This document shows positions 34,530 through 43,660 of a stretch of 64,000 nt of DNA, piece by piece. Numbering within the stretch: position 1 is the stretch's first letter; each line of letters begins with the position of its first letter. The position numbers and the translations under genes are program-made. Source of the stretch: Hahellaceae bacterium (GTDB taxonomy: Bacteria; Pseudomonadota; Gammaproteobacteria; Pseudomonadales; Oleiphilaceae); contig JACKOD010000002.1 in assembly GCA_024234505.1 (NCBI GenBank), forward strand, positions 62,001-126,000, given 5' to 3'. The notes beneath the pieces were generated by a model. The model was not told the origin of the DNA and searched no databases. It worked only from the letters and a program-made list of their open reading frames with translations.

Positions 34530-35585
34530 TTACTCGTCCTGTGTCGCGCATTCGCTGTGGGTGGGTTCAAATTTACAGCGCACTTTTCGCATCACTGTGA
34601 GCGCCTTGGGGGCATAATAGCCTTCATCGCGCAGGGCAATGCGCGAGGCTTTCATGTAATCGTTATAGCCTGAACGTCGATCTTCTTCGATGCTGATCCA
34701 GTAGTTCTTGGGTATCTCGCTTTCTGCCGCTTTAACCACATCCATCATGCTATCGAAGCGAGTTAAGGCATATTCTCTCATGTGCTGGCCAAACCCGTCG
34801 GGAAAGGACTCATGACGAATCGTTAGTTGCAGCGAGGAGTGTAGCAATGGGTAATCGACGATGCCTCCGCCAGTTTCAATGCCTTTGTAGAGTTCCATGA
34901 CGTTGTAGGCCACCGCCGGCGCGAAGATAATGTCCACGCTGCCGTTGTTGAATTGACCCGCCATGCTGGCCAGACTGGAGGGTACGGCTGATCCACCAAT
35001 ACGACGAACCATGGTTGCAATCACCGGGTCGCTGTTCATGACCGCCATTTTTCGGCCCTGGAGTCGTTCGACCCGGTCAATTGATTTATCCCGCACGTAC
35101 ATAAACACGGAGCCTAACGGCAAAATGCCGGCTATTTCATATTGCTTATCCCGCATGAGCGAGGATAGCTTAGGGCTGGCGGCGGCCGTCATGAGGGTCT
35201 TCAATTCTTCATCGTTGCGAATGCCTCCCACCGCGCTGAAGGTAGAGGTAAATTGGTTGAACTCGCGAACCGACAGGTCTGTTGTTACTACCGCGTCACA
35301 CACGCCGGCCTTAAAATCATTGGCGGCCACTTTTTCGTCCGTGTAGGCATCAATTTTAAAGCGTACGCCCCAGCTCATGGCTTTTGGCGTCAAATCTTTT
35401 ATCAATCGTGTGACCGGGCCATTGTTGCCTACCGGATCCCAGACGCAGATTTTGCGCTCGATGGGATCCGCCGACACGAGGCTGCTTCCCCATAATCCGG
35501 TGATACACAGTGAGAGCATGAGTATGCTGTTCGTGCGTCGGCGGGGAAATCGGGCGGGTGGCTGTTGCTTGTTTACTGGTTTCAT
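34530..35585 (-). CDS. Putative periplasmic solute-binding protein (AdeT/DUF6091-like)
   Basis: A 351-residue exported protein. The signal peptide is preceded by an Arg-rich stretch and ends near L-V-S-A-D. The mature part starts I-C-V-W-D-P-V-G-N-N-G-P and has the DctP-like strands D-A-V-V-T-T-D and G-S-V-D-I-I-F-A-P-A-V-A-Y-N. This fits a two-lobed binding protein called putative solute-binding or AdeT-like in Acinetobacter and relatives. No TRAP or RND transporter gene is adjacent. The ligand is unknown. Confidence 0.6.
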   Translation of the reverse strand: MKPVNKQQPPARFPRRRTNSILMLSLCITGLWGSSLVSADPIERKICVWDPVGNNGPVTRLIKDLTPKAMSWGVRFKIDAYTDEKVAANDFKAGVCDAVVTTDLSVREFNQFTSTFSAVGGIRNDEELKTLMTAAASPKLSSLMRDKQYEIAGILPLGSVFMYVRDKSIDRVERLQGRKMAVMNSDPVIATMVRRIGGSAVPSSLASMAGQFNNGSVDIIFAPAVAYNVMELYKGIETGGGIVDYPLLHSSLQLTIRHESFPDGFGQHMREYALTRFDSMMDVVKAAESEIPKNYWISIEEDRRSGYNDYMKASRIALRDEGYYAPKALTVMRKVRCKFEPTHSECATQDE

Positions 35586-35795
35586 CTCTGGCTCCTTGCT
35601 GCAGCAAATTCGTCGTAGGAATTGCCGGCTTTATAGTCGTTTTTAGTTATCGTTGTGTGGTATGGGAAGGGAGGTAGACGCATTGTCCCGAGCTGTGTAA
35701 ATCCTGTCCAATCCGTCCATGGAAACTTTGGCCTGGGTCACACTATTAGAGGGTGCGTGGGTGAAATCCGGAGGCTTGCGGGAGGTAAACCGAAC

Positions 35796-36266
35796 CTAGA
35801 CCAGAGCGAGTGCTTCCAGTGCAAACCTGACTTCTGCAGGTGAAAGTTGATTGATATTGACTTTGGTAAGCTGCTCCATCCGCTTTTCCAGCGTCCGTAT
35901 CACCTCTCGAAAGGCGTCGGCCGTTTCTTCTTCACTGCTGAGTTCGCGAGAGGGATCGGGAAGACCCCAGTGCACGCGCACGCCTTTCTCCAGCCAAACC
36001 GGGCAAGTTTCTCCCGCCGCCTGGTCGCAAACGGTAATAACAATGTGCGGATTAAACGCCTTGAGTTCATCCCAGCCCTGACTGTGTAACCCGTCCGTCG
36101 CGTATCCCGCTTCGGCAAGGTATTTTAGGGTCAGGGGATGTACTTCGCCGGCCGGATGGGCCCCTGCGCTGGCGGCGATTAATAAACCGTGCCCCATTTT
36201 GTTGGCAATGGCCTCAGCAAGAATGCTACGGCAGCGGTTGTGCGTGCAAATAAACAGAATACGCAT
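35796..36266 (-). CDS. arsC: Thioredoxin-coupled arsenate reductase, orphan copy
   Basis: A 156-residue LMW-phosphatase-fold reductase converting arsenate to arsenite. The P-loop C-T-H-N-R-C-R-S holds the nucleophilic first cysteine, V-C-D-x-A-A-G-E-T-C-P-V-W the two further cysteines of the redox relay, and L-P-D-P-S-R the acid loop. It stands alone, while a close paralogue lies in an ars operon at 57149-57649. No ArsR or efflux gene is nearby, so it may be separately regulated or a remnant of an older cluster. Confidence 0.85.
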   Translation of the reverse strand: MRILFICTHNRCRSILAEAIANKMGHGLLIAASAGAHPAGEVHPLTLKYLAEAGYATDGLHSQGWDELKAFNPHIVITVCDQAAGETCPVWLEKGVRVHWGLPDPSRELSSEEETADAFREVIRTLEKRMEQLTKVNINQLSPAEVRFALEALALV

Positions 36267-36442
36267 GTCGGGAGGTCTCTTTTTGTATTTGTTGCTGACG
36301 TGACTCAGACAAAAGTGTAGACCACCTTAGGTCGAGTGGGTGTTTCGGGATTAGACTTAATATCGATAGCGATTTATGCTGCGCCGACCATGGCTAAATC
36401 GTGTGGTAATGGATTATTCAATTGAACAGGATGAGATCACCT

Positions 36443-37318
36443 ATGAGCAGAAACCGGATTATCAGGCAATTACTACTATTGAGTTTTACGCTCAGTGCGC
36501 TGCAGGGTTGTGCATTGTTAAAAAAGATCCAGGATGCCGGGGTTTATCATGACCCCAAAGTGGAGGTTGCAGATATTCAGCTGACGGCGATTTCAATGGA
36601 GTCAATATCATTAGGTTTAGTGCTGGATGTGAACAACCCCAATCCGTTACCCTTAAATCTGGCAGGTATCGACTATCTGCTGAAGGTTAGTGACAAAACG
36701 CTGGTCAGCGGACAAAAGAATGATGCCTTGGCGATTGAGGCTTCGGCGGTCAGCCCGGTAACACTCCCTGTGTCGTTGCAATTCAAGGATCTGGCCGCCA
36801 TCGGACAAGATCTCATGTCCCAAGACGAAATTACCTACCTTGCTGAAGCCCGCGTGCGCGTCGATATCCCTCTCTTGGGAGTTCGCACGTTCAGCGCGTC
36901 TCGTGAGGGGCGTTTTCCTGTGCCCAAGGTTCCTCATGTGCGAGCGAAAGATTTTAAAATCGTGCGACTAGGCTTTTTTGATGCCGATGTGAGCGTGGAA
37001 CTGGAAGTGGAAAATATCAATAGTTTCGATATTGATATCCAACGCTTTACCTATGCGCTGGACGTAAACCGTGCGCCCTGGGCTAAAGGTGCAACGGTAA
37101 CCCCCCTTCATTTACCCGCCAAATCAAAACAAAGCGTCAGTGTGCCGGTGAATCTGAGTTTTGCGAGTATGGGGGCCAGCATTCTCAACGTGCTCCAATC
37201 GAGTGATGCGCTGGGTTATCAATTAACCGGGTCGTTGAATCTGGATACCTCTTTGCCCTTGTTGAAAAACCTCACCCTCCCTGTGAATTATGCCGGGCAG
37301 TTGGGGGCCGAAAAATAA
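36443..37318 (+). CDS. LEA type 2 (WHy-domain) lipoprotein
   Basis: About 291 residues. The signal peptide ends L-Q-G-C-A, a lipobox. Two WHy/LEA14-like beta domains follow: the first with L-x-L-V-L-D-V-N-N-P-N-P-L-P-L-N-L-A-G, the second with V-S-V-E-L-E-V-E-N-I-N-S-F-D-I-D-I. Such domains are linked to desiccation or stress tolerance in plants and are common in bacterial envelopes with unknown role. The chosen ATG has GGATGAG upstream; two in-frame alternatives lie 12 and 21 bp further 5'. Confidence 0.8.
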   Translation: MSRNRIIRQLLLLSFTLSALQGCALLKKIQDAGVYHDPKVEVADIQLTAISMESISLGLVLDVNNPNPLPLNLAGIDYLLKVSDKTLVSGQKNDALAIEASAVSPVTLPVSLQFKDLAAIGQDLMSQDEITYLAEARVRVDIPLLGVRTFSASREGRFPVPKVPHVRAKDFKIVRLGFFDADVSVELEVENINSFDIDIQRFTYALDVNRAPWAKGATVTPLHLPAKSKQSVSVPVNLSFASMGASILNVLQSSDALGYQLTGSLNLDTSLPLLKNLTLPVNYAGQLGAEK

Positions 37319-37358
37319 GCACGGCCGGTCTGGCAATAATCTCAGATGAATCGGGGGT

Positions 37359-38045
37359 TTAATGTGGGGGAAGATTATCCCCCACCGAGCAGGCGCAGAT
37401 TCGACTTAAATGACTATAAGGCAGGCCACTTTCTTCATGCCATTGGTTAAACGCCTGTTGAATCAGTTGCATTTCCCGCTTGGACGTCGCACGTTGAATA
37501 TCCAGACCGGCCTCTTTGAGACACAGCAGCACATCATTGCTCAGTACAAAGGTGTCTTTCCCCATGTTTCTTAGCAATCTCATGCCTGTGACCCCTCCCA
37601 GTCGGTCGCCCTTCTTTTTCAGTTGTTCAAACAAGCCGGTCAAATCATGCTTTGGCCAATCGGCAACCCATTGACCAAAGCGACCATGGGCTTGTGAAAT
37701 ATCCAGCACGAATTGAGCATTTTTGGGGACGCTGAGAATTTTCTGCATATTGCGAATAATCCGGGTGTCCTGACCGATGTTCTCCCATTGATCCGGGCTG
37801 ATCAGCACCATTTTTTCAGGAACAAAACCAAAAAATACCGTTTCGAAATCCGGCCATTTTTGATCGACCACTCTCCAGACAAAACCTGCCTGAAAGATAC
37901 AGCGAGTCATCATCGACAGCCACCGGTGATCCTCAGTGGATGCCAGATCGCTATCGCTTGACGGATCAATCAGCCATTGGTTGAGCGCGGCTTCTCCGCC
38001 TTTTCTGTGTAGGGCTCGTTCCAGTATCTTGTTGAATTTGTCCAT
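37359..38045 (-). CDS. Divergent Tag-like DNA-3-methyladenine glycosylase homologue
   Basis: A 228-residue protein sharing the Tag core: M-T-R-C-I-F-Q-A-G-F-V-W-R-V-V at the pocket helix, then D-T-R-I-I-R-N and G-R-F-G-Q-W-V-A-D-W-P. The same D-T-R-I-I-R-N occurs in the canonical tag product at 7544-8146. It lacks the N-terminal C-G-W zinc cysteine and the N-D-H-x-x-x-C pair, so the zinc snap of Tag is absent. L-K-K-K-G-D-R-L-G-G-V-T-G resembles K-K-R-G-M-S-F-V-G. It may be a glycosylase of altered specificity or a structural paralogue. Confidence 0.72.
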   Translation of the reverse strand: MDKFNKILERALHRKGGEAALNQWLIDPSSDSDLASTEDHRWLSMMTRCIFQAGFVWRVVDQKWPDFETVFFGFVPEKMVLISPDQWENIGQDTRIIRNMQKILSVPKNAQFVLDISQAHGRFGQWVADWPKHDLTGLFEQLKKKGDRLGGVTGMRLLRNMGKDTFVLSNDVLLCLKEAGLDIQRATSKREMQLIQQAFNQWHEESGLPYSHLSRICACSVGDNLPPH

Positions 38046-38089
38046 GGGGCGGTGATCTCCAGCGGGCTTTTTTCAAAAGTGTACAGATT

Positions 38090-39016
38090 TTAAAAATGTA
38101 CAGATGGCGTGTTGTTCTCGTTCAGGTATTGTTGCCATTTCACCTGTAAACCGTCGACCCCCATGACATAATGTTTGTCGATGAGATAGAGGGATTTCAG
38201 TGCGCTGCCTCGCTTGTATTCATGCAAAAGCTGCTTCACAAAGGAGCGACCCGGTACGTTCGCAAGTAAAAAATATACCAGTTCTCCCGCCACCGCTTGC
38301 AAGGCGCCGTTACTTTGGGTGGTTTGATGTCTCCACTGTGTGCTTTGTAAATCTAACAGTTGTTGCAAAGGTTTCAACTGATTGCGCTGGTGAAGATAGC
38401 GTACGACCCGATGATTTTCGTTGTGACGCAACAAAACCAAACGGCCGTTCTGGTCGAGCAGATTCTCCATTTGTTCTGCAATGCCTTCGTTTAGCCAGGC
38501 GGGCGTATTCGGTGCGATTGAATGAACAATCGCATGGCTGACCTCATGTTTTAGTGTGGCAAACGTGAGATCCGCGTTGTCCCTGAGAAAAACGACAATT
38601 TCATTGCGCTGGCCGATAAACATGCCCCAGGAAGGCGCTGTTTGCTGGCCAATAATGTTGAGCAAATATTGGTTGTAGGACTCCTGATCGCTTAAAACCG
38701 TAATATGGACCGGGATGGTTTTGTACACGTTGAAGTAGATTTGCTGAGTATAAAAACGATACACCAGATTCACGTCGTGCTGAATGCGCTGAATGTCTTT
38801 TGCATTGATCCCGGCATCTTTTGCCGTGACTTGAATATCCAGGGGCTTCCAGTCAATGGCGGGTAGCTTGAGTGCCACCGTTGTTTGCTCAAATCGGGCC
38901 TGCGGGGTGTCGCTGAAATGTACTTTTCCGTGCTCGTCTGTCCAACGGTAAATCTCACCATAGACAGTGTTACTGAGTAGCGTACAGAGTAACAGCCCGG
39001 ACAGCCTGCACTTCAT
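38090..39016 (-). CDS. Exported DUF4124 + gluzincin-type peptidase (MA-like)
   Basis: A 308-residue exported protein. After the signal peptide comes a DUF4124 module (I-Y-R-W-T-D-E-H-G-K-V-H-F-S-D-T-P). The peptidase part has H-E-V-S-H, the H-E-x-x-H zinc motif, and 15 residues later W-L-N-E-G-I-A-E with the third ligand glutamate, the gluzincin layout. Probable substrate is a periplasmic peptide or wall component. It is 3 bp from the VanZ-like gene upstream, so both are likely co-transcribed. Confidence 0.8.
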   Translation of the reverse strand: MKCRLSGLLLCTLLSNTVYGEIYRWTDEHGKVHFSDTPQARFEQTTVALKLPAIDWKPLDIQVTAKDAGINAKDIQRIQHDVNLVYRFYTQQIYFNVYKTIPVHITVLSDQESYNQYLLNIIGQQTAPSWGMFIGQRNEIVVFLRDNADLTFATLKHEVSHAIVHSIAPNTPAWLNEGIAEQMENLLDQNGRLVLLRHNENHRVVRYLHQRNQLKPLQQLLDLQSTQWRHQTTQSNGALQAVAGELVYFLLANVPGRSFVKQLLHEYKRGSALKSLYLIDKHYVMGVDGLQVKWQQYLNENNTPSVHF

Positions 39017-39019
39017 GAG

Positions 39020-39412
39020 CTAGTTCACCCAAAGCCAGCGATTAAGTGTTTGCGCTGCGCTCCAGCGTGCACTGGTCATGCGCCAGAGTCGCCAAAGCAG
39101 TAACCCGGCCGCCAGCCCCAGGCTGTTGGCAACGGCGTCAGCGAAAGAGACGAATCGACCGGGGACAAAATATTGCAGTATTTCCACCTGTGAGGCATAC
39201 ACAAACAAACCAGTCATCCAACGCCAGTCATGACGAGGCGCAGACAGCTTTCCGTAGCCGAGCTGGGCAGACAGGAATAACGTCATCCAGCAGAACAAAT
39301 GCAGCCCTTTGTCCCAGAAATGCTCGAATACCTCACCGGGCTGAGGCGTAAGAGATAACCAGGTGGCTAGGCTTAGCAGCACCCAGAATTGCAGTTTGGT
39401 AATGAAATTCAT
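39020..39412 (-). CDS. VanZ-like membrane protein
   Basis: About 130 residues with three or four membrane helices. D-K-G-L-H-L-F-C-W and the late E-I-L-Q-Y-F-V-P-G-R-F-V-S-F-A-D-A-V-A-N-S-L-G are the VanZ-family patterns. Distant relatives include teicoplanin-resistance VanZ, but most members are of unknown function. The ATG that begins M-N-F-I-T-K is chosen because it avoids overlap with the divergent gene at 39493; an open frame 46 codons longer exists but lacks family similarity. Confidence 0.72.
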   Translation of the reverse strand: MNFITKLQFWVLLSLATWLSLTPQPGEVFEHFWDKGLHLFCWMTLFLSAQLGYGKLSAPRHDWRWMTGLFVYASQVEILQYFVPGRFVSFADAVANSLGLAAGLLLWRLWRMTSARWSAAQTLNRWLWVN

Positions 39413-39492
39413 ACGCAGTCTGACGTTGTAATCTGATAATCTGCACAAATAGTACTCGATATTGATAACGGAAATCCCGTGGAGTATCGGAA

Positions 39493-40581
39493 ATGAATAA
39501 TAAACCACATTATCTTTCAGACCAGGAAGTCGCGAACAAAACGCTGGCATCCTTTGTTAACGGGCGTTTTAGTAACCCCGGTGGCGTCAAACGATTGAAA
39601 GGCCTGAGTGCCGGTAAACTATTGAAGCGTTTTTTTGTTGAGGGTAAGCCTCATTCCTTCCCAAAAGGAAATATTCCCGTTCAGAAAATCACCCGGGCGC
39701 AACTGGATGCGTTGCCGGTAAACGAAAATCATGTGTTTCGTCTCGGGCATTCCTCCATATTACTTAAGCTGCAAGGTGAATATTGGTTGATTGATCCGGT
39801 ATTTTCCAAGCGCGCCTCTCCTTCACAACATCTGGGGCCCAAGCGATTTCATCAGGTGCCTATTTCTGCGCAGGAGTTGCCGCCACTGAAAGGCATCATT
39901 CTTTCGCACAATCATTATGACCATCTGGATAAACAGACGGTACTTTCGCTACAAGCGAAAACGGCGCATTTTTATATGCCTTTAGGCGTGGCGGCCATTA
40001 TGGCCCGATGGGGGATTCCTGAAGGTAAATTAACCGAGTTCGACTGGTGGCAAACCCTGGCGGTCGATGATGTTCGCCTCACCGCCACACCCACACAACA
40101 TTTTTCGGGGCGGGGCCTAAAAGACGGGAATGCCTCGCTCTGGTGCTCGTGGGTGATTGCGTTACCTGCGACACGCATTTTCTTCAGCGGCGATTCCGGC
40201 TATTTTAGTGGTTTCAAACACATTGGTGACGCATTGGGACCATTTGATTTAGTCATCATGGAAACCGGAGCTTACGATCGGTTTTGGCCATCTGTGCACA
40301 TGCGTCCGGAAGAAAGTTTTCAGGCCTTTATTGACCTGAAGGGAAGGCGACTGTTACCGGCCCACAACGGAACCTTCGATTTGTCCTTTCATCCATGGTA
40401 CGAACCCTTCGAGCGTATTCATGCGCTGGCCATGGCGTCTGGCGTAGAACTGCTGACACCCCGTATGGGAGAGCCTGTGTGTCTTGATCGGCCGCAACAG
40501 ACCACCGCGTGGTGGCGTGCACTGATGCCGGAAACAACCCGAATGGAACTTTCTGTGACGGCGCCGGAAACAGAAGTCTGA
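39493..40581 (+). CDS. Metallo-beta-lactamase-fold hydrolase, NAPE-PLD/UlaG-like
   Basis: A 362-residue soluble enzyme. R-L-G-H-S-S-I-L-L-K and W-L-I-D-P-V-F-S open the fold. I-L-S-H-N-H-Y-D-H-L-D is the H-x-H-x-D-H dinuclear metal motif, and F-S-G-D-S-G-Y and A-H-N-G-T-F-D supply later ligands. The sequence resembles N-acyl-phosphatidylethanolamine phospholipase D, so a phospholipid substrate is possible but unproven. It is divergent from the VanZ-like gene. Confidence 0.85.
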   Translation: MNNKPHYLSDQEVANKTLASFVNGRFSNPGGVKRLKGLSAGKLLKRFFVEGKPHSFPKGNIPVQKITRAQLDALPVNENHVFRLGHSSILLKLQGEYWLIDPVFSKRASPSQHLGPKRFHQVPISAQELPPLKGIILSHNHYDHLDKQTVLSLQAKTAHFYMPLGVAAIMARWGIPEGKLTEFDWWQTLAVDDVRLTATPTQHFSGRGLKDGNASLWCSWVIALPATRIFFSGDSGYFSGFKHIGDALGPFDLVIMETGAYDRFWPSVHMRPEESFQAFIDLKGRRLLPAHNGTFDLSFHPWYEPFERIHALAMASGVELLTPRMGEPVCLDRPQQTTAWWRALMPETTRMELSVTAPETEV

Positions 40582-40594
40582 ACGTGCCGGTAAA

Positions 40595-41338
40595 TTACTT
40601 CAGTTTTCCGTCCAGAATCTGCTGATAGACACCATTGAGGGTAATCAGCCTGAGACCTTCGTCCAGCAATTGGGCATATTTCAAATTTTCCGGGTTGTGT
40701 TTGTCGAAAGCGACGTAAATTTTACTGGTGTAGAAAATACGTCCTTCCGCAAGCGCCTGGGTGTCACTATGGATCTTGCCTGGCACCGCTTTCATTTTCT
40801 CTACTGTATAGTGTGCAACCTCTTCGAACATTAAGCCTGTATCCACCCGCCCCGTTAATATCATCTGGATGATCTGTTCCTGACTGGATACCTCGGTTAG
40901 CTGGAATCGGTGCTTGTTCGCTTCAAAATCCGGCCCGTATTCGTAATCTATGATGGTCGCAATATGTGTGTGATCCGGGACTTCTTCAAGGCTCGAATAG
41001 GGTTGCTCCTTGCCATTTCTGAAGTAAAAGCGCGCACTGGCCATGAGCAACGGGCGACTGCCAAACAGGAACTGACTCTCGGTATTCGGTTGCCGGGTTA
41101 CATTGTAGCCACCGTTGAGGTTGCCGTATTCAACGAGCTTCAATACCCGTGCATAGGGGAAGACCTGAATACGAGGCTGGATGCCCACGGCCGCATAAGC
41201 ATGATTGACCAAACTGGTGGAATACCCCAAGCCGTTGGTGTCAGCAAATGGAGGCCAGCTGTTTTCCACGCCCAGAAGTAACTCCGCGTGCAATGACGAA
41301 CACCCTAACAAAATGAGCAAGATGCGCAGGTAATACAT
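40595..41338 (-). CDS. Extracellular solute-binding protein, family 3-like
   Basis: A 247-residue exported protein. The signal peptide contains L-L-G-C-S-S, so lipid attachment is possible though signal peptidase I cleavage at H-A-E is as likely. L-G-V-E-N-S-W-P-P-F-A-D and G-Y-S-T-S-L-V-N-H-A give the amino-acid-type binding fold, and L-T-G-R-V-D-T-G-L-M-F the second lobe. No transporter genes adjoin it. The ligand is unknown. Confidence 0.78.
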   Translation of the reverse strand: MYYLRILLILLGCSSLHAELLLGVENSWPPFADTNGLGYSTSLVNHAYAAVGIQPRIQVFPYARVLKLVEYGNLNGGYNVTRQPNTESQFLFGSRPLLMASARFYFRNGKEQPYSSLEEVPDHTHIATIIDYEYGPDFEANKHRFQLTEVSSQEQIIQMILTGRVDTGLMFEEVAHYTVEKMKAVPGKIHSDTQALAEGRIFYTSKIYVAFDKHNPENLKYAQLLDEGLRLITLNGVYQQILDGKLK

Positions 41339-41566
41339 TTATCGGGCACCAGAAAAATCGGGCGTTGGGCTAAAAAACGGTTATTGAATAGCCCGTTAGA
41401 AGTAGTTGTTGACAACTTACAAGTAAAGTTTGTTTTTGGATTTTTTCCAACTAAGCTTGTTTGAGGGCGATCCTAATGTCTCTCTGGTTCGTATCACTTC
41501 CTGCCACTTCATTAGTCTCCTGACACCTCTTAATCATCAGGTATGCCGTCCCGAGCCGTATTGAGG

Positions 41567-41572
41567 TATAAT
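41567..41572 (+). promoter_or_regulatory. Possible -10 element for mnmH
   Basis: An exact TATAAT lies 38 bp before the mnmH start. A matching -35 is not evident at 16-18 bp spacing, so this is weak evidence. Confidence 0.3.
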
Positions 41573-41609
41573 TCGCCTCTTTTTTGGCTTGTCTGGAACG
41601 GTGCCTGCT

Positions 41610-42716
41610 ATGACTGATGCTGCCGCGAATATCGCTGATTACGCCCATTTGTTTCTTAATGATGTGCCTATGATGGATGTGCGCGCCCCCATAGAATTTG
41701 CACAGGGTGCGTTTCCCGGTGCGATCAATGTTCCGTTGCTGGATGATTTGCAGCGTGAACTGATTGGTACCGAATACAAGCAGAAAGGTCAGGAAGCGGC
41801 CATTGCGCTGGGGCTCAGGTTGGCCACTCCCGAAATTCGCGCACAACGACTGACTGCGTGGCGTAACTTTATTGAGACGTATCCCCAGGGCGTGCTTTAT
41901 TGTTTTCGTGGTGGATTGCGCTCACGAACCACGCAGCAGTGGTTACGTGATCAAGGGATGGATTACCCACTCGTAGTGGGCGGTTATAAAGCCCTGCGCC
42001 GGTTTCTTATCGACTCGCTCGAAGACCATTTGCAGACGCAGCCTGTCTGGTTGCTTTCCGGTCGTACGGGCACCGGAAAAACAGATGTACTTCAGCAGTT
42101 ACCTTATTTTCTTGATCTGGAAGGACTGGCGCATCATCGTGGCTCGACGTTTGGCTATACGGTGACGCCGCAGCCGGCCCAGATCAGCTTCGAGAATGAG
42201 ATTTCGATTGGTTTTCTAAAACACCATCATCGCTATCCCGCGATGCCTTTGGTGTTGGAAGATGAAAGCCGTCTGATTGGTCGTCTGTCGTTGCCGCCGA
42301 GTCTGCAGGAAAAAATGAAGCCAGCTCCGCTACTTGTGCTGGAGGCCTCGCTGGCCGAACGTGAAAACCGGGTGATCCGTGACTATATTGTGCGCCAGCG
42401 TCAGGACTATGAAACGGTATTCGGCGCGGAGGCCGCCGGAAAGTTTGCCGAATTCGTACTACATAACCTGTATCGAATCCGCAATCGGCTGGGCGGGGAA
42501 CGCCACCAGCAATTGCAGCAAGAGTGGAGTGACGCACTGGTCGCATTCGAGTCAGAAGGCTGTGTAGAAGGGTTCCGCTCCGGCATTCGCCGTTTGCTGG
42601 TGGAGTATTATGATCCTATGTACGACTACCAGTTATCTAAAAAGCAGGGTGAAATACTGTGTCGTGGCGATGCGGCGACTATAATGGCCTGGGTTCGACA
42701 GCAGTTGCCCCGATAG
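41610..42716 (+). CDS. mnmH: tRNA 2-selenouridine synthase MnmH
   Basis: About 368 residues. The N-terminal rhodanese domain has M-D-V-R-A-P-I-E-F and the active loop V-L-Y-C-F-R-G-G-L-R-S with the catalytic cysteine. The C-terminal P-loop domain has S-G-R-T-G-T-G-K-T. MnmH replaces sulfur by selenium at U34 of tRNA(Lys, Glu, Gln) using selenophosphate, by way of a geranylated intermediate. Only 56 bp downstream begins an ABC importer and then selD, so the cluster couples selenium entry, activation and use. The ATG is chosen by homology; an upstream TTG adds seven residues. Confidence 0.93.
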   Translation: MTDAAANIADYAHLFLNDVPMMDVRAPIEFAQGAFPGAINVPLLDDLQRELIGTEYKQKGQEAAIALGLRLATPEIRAQRLTAWRNFIETYPQGVLYCFRGGLRSRTTQQWLRDQGMDYPLVVGGYKALRRFLIDSLEDHLQTQPVWLLSGRTGTGKTDVLQQLPYFLDLEGLAHHRGSTFGYTVTPQPAQISFENEISIGFLKHHHRYPAMPLVLEDESRLIGRLSLPPSLQEKMKPAPLLVLEASLAERENRVIRDYIVRQRQDYETVFGAEAAGKFAEFVLHNLYRIRNRLGGERHQQLQQEWSDALVAFESEGCVEGFRSGIRRLLVEYYDPMYDYQLSKKQGEILCRGDAATIMAWVRQQLPR

Positions 42717-42772
42717 GGCGTGGTTGCGTTGATCCTGTTTCATTATTCAAAAACTTATCAAGAGACCTCAAT

Positions 42773-43660
42773 ATGATGTTTATCCGAAAACCAAAGGCGA
42801 CCGCTTGTCGCTTGGCGGTCGCCGCGTTTGTTTCCCTGTTTGCTGGTTTGGTGCATGCCGCCAGTTTTACCTTCACGGCGATTCCTGATCAGGATGAAAG
42901 CCGTCTGACTGAACGCTTCGGCAAAGTCGCCGGTTATCTCAGTGAACAACTGGGTGTCGAAGTGACCTATATCCCGGTAAAAAGTTACCCTGCGGCTGTC
43001 ACCGCATTTCGCAATAATCAGGTTCAGTTGGCGTGGTTCGGCGGCTTGTCCGGCGTACAGGCACGCAAGTTGGTGCCTGGCAGTGAGGCAATTGCACAAG
43101 GGGCTGAAGATACTGCCTTCAAGAGTTATGTCATCGCCCATGTAAGCACGGGTCTGTCGGCATCAGGCGGATTTCCCGAGGGTATTGCCGGGAAGAGTTT
43201 TACCTTTGGCTCGAAGGGATCAACGTCCGGACGTTTGATGCCCGAGTATTATATTCGTTCGCATTTTAATAAATCACCCGAACAGATTTTCTCTCGGGTC
43301 GGCTTTTCAGGTGATCATTCCCGCACTATCGCGCTGGTTCAGGCGGGGACTTATGAAGTTGGCGTAGTGAATTACAGCGTGTGGGACGATGAGCTCAAGC
43401 AGGGGCTGGTCGATCCCGCGAAAGTTCGCGTGCTTTGGACCACGCCGGAGTATCCTGATTATCAGTGGAGCATCCGGGGGGATGTGGATGCCACCTACGG
43501 ACAGGGATTTAAGGCGAAGGTGCGTAAGGCATTGCTGGAAATGAGTGCGCCGGAGCTGTTACAAGCCTTTCCGCGTTCTGCGTTTGTACCTGCCAGCAAC
43601 AGTGACTATGCCCCTATCGAAAGTACGGCGGTATCTATCGGCTTGATGGACGCTCCCTGA
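42773..43660 (+). CDS. Putative selenium-oxyanion ABC importer, substrate-binding protein (PhnD-like)
   Basis: About 295 residues. The signal peptide ends V-H-A-A. The mature part begins F-T-A-I-P-D-Q-D-E-S-R-L, shared with PhnD-like phosphonate binders, and continues V-A-W-F-G-G-L-S-G-V-Q-A and G-S-K-G-S-T-S-G-R-L-M-P. The family at this genomic position, beside mnmH and a selD fusion, is annotated as a putative selenate binder; that ligand is inference from context. Its stop overlaps the ATPase start (TGATG). Two adjacent ATGs are possible starts. Confidence 0.8.
   Translation: MMFIRKPKATACRLAVAAFVSLFAGLVHAASFTFTAIPDQDESRLTERFGKVAGYLSEQLGVEVTYIPVKSYPAAVTAFRNNQVQLAWFGGLSGVQARKLVPGSEAIAQGAEDTAFKSYVIAHVSTGLSASGGFPEGIAGKSFTFGSKGSTSGRLMPEYYIRSHFNKSPEQIFSRVGFSGDHSRTIALVQAGTYEVGVVNYSVWDDELKQGLVDPAKVRVLWTTPEYPDYQWSIRGDVDATYGQGFKAKVRKALLEMSAPELLQAFPRSAFVPASNSDYAPIESTAVSIGLMDAP

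Noticed and set aside
37364..37385. GTGGGGG/CCCCCAC hairpin as a terminator
   Set aside because: It overlaps the last codons of the Tag-like gene and has no T tract.
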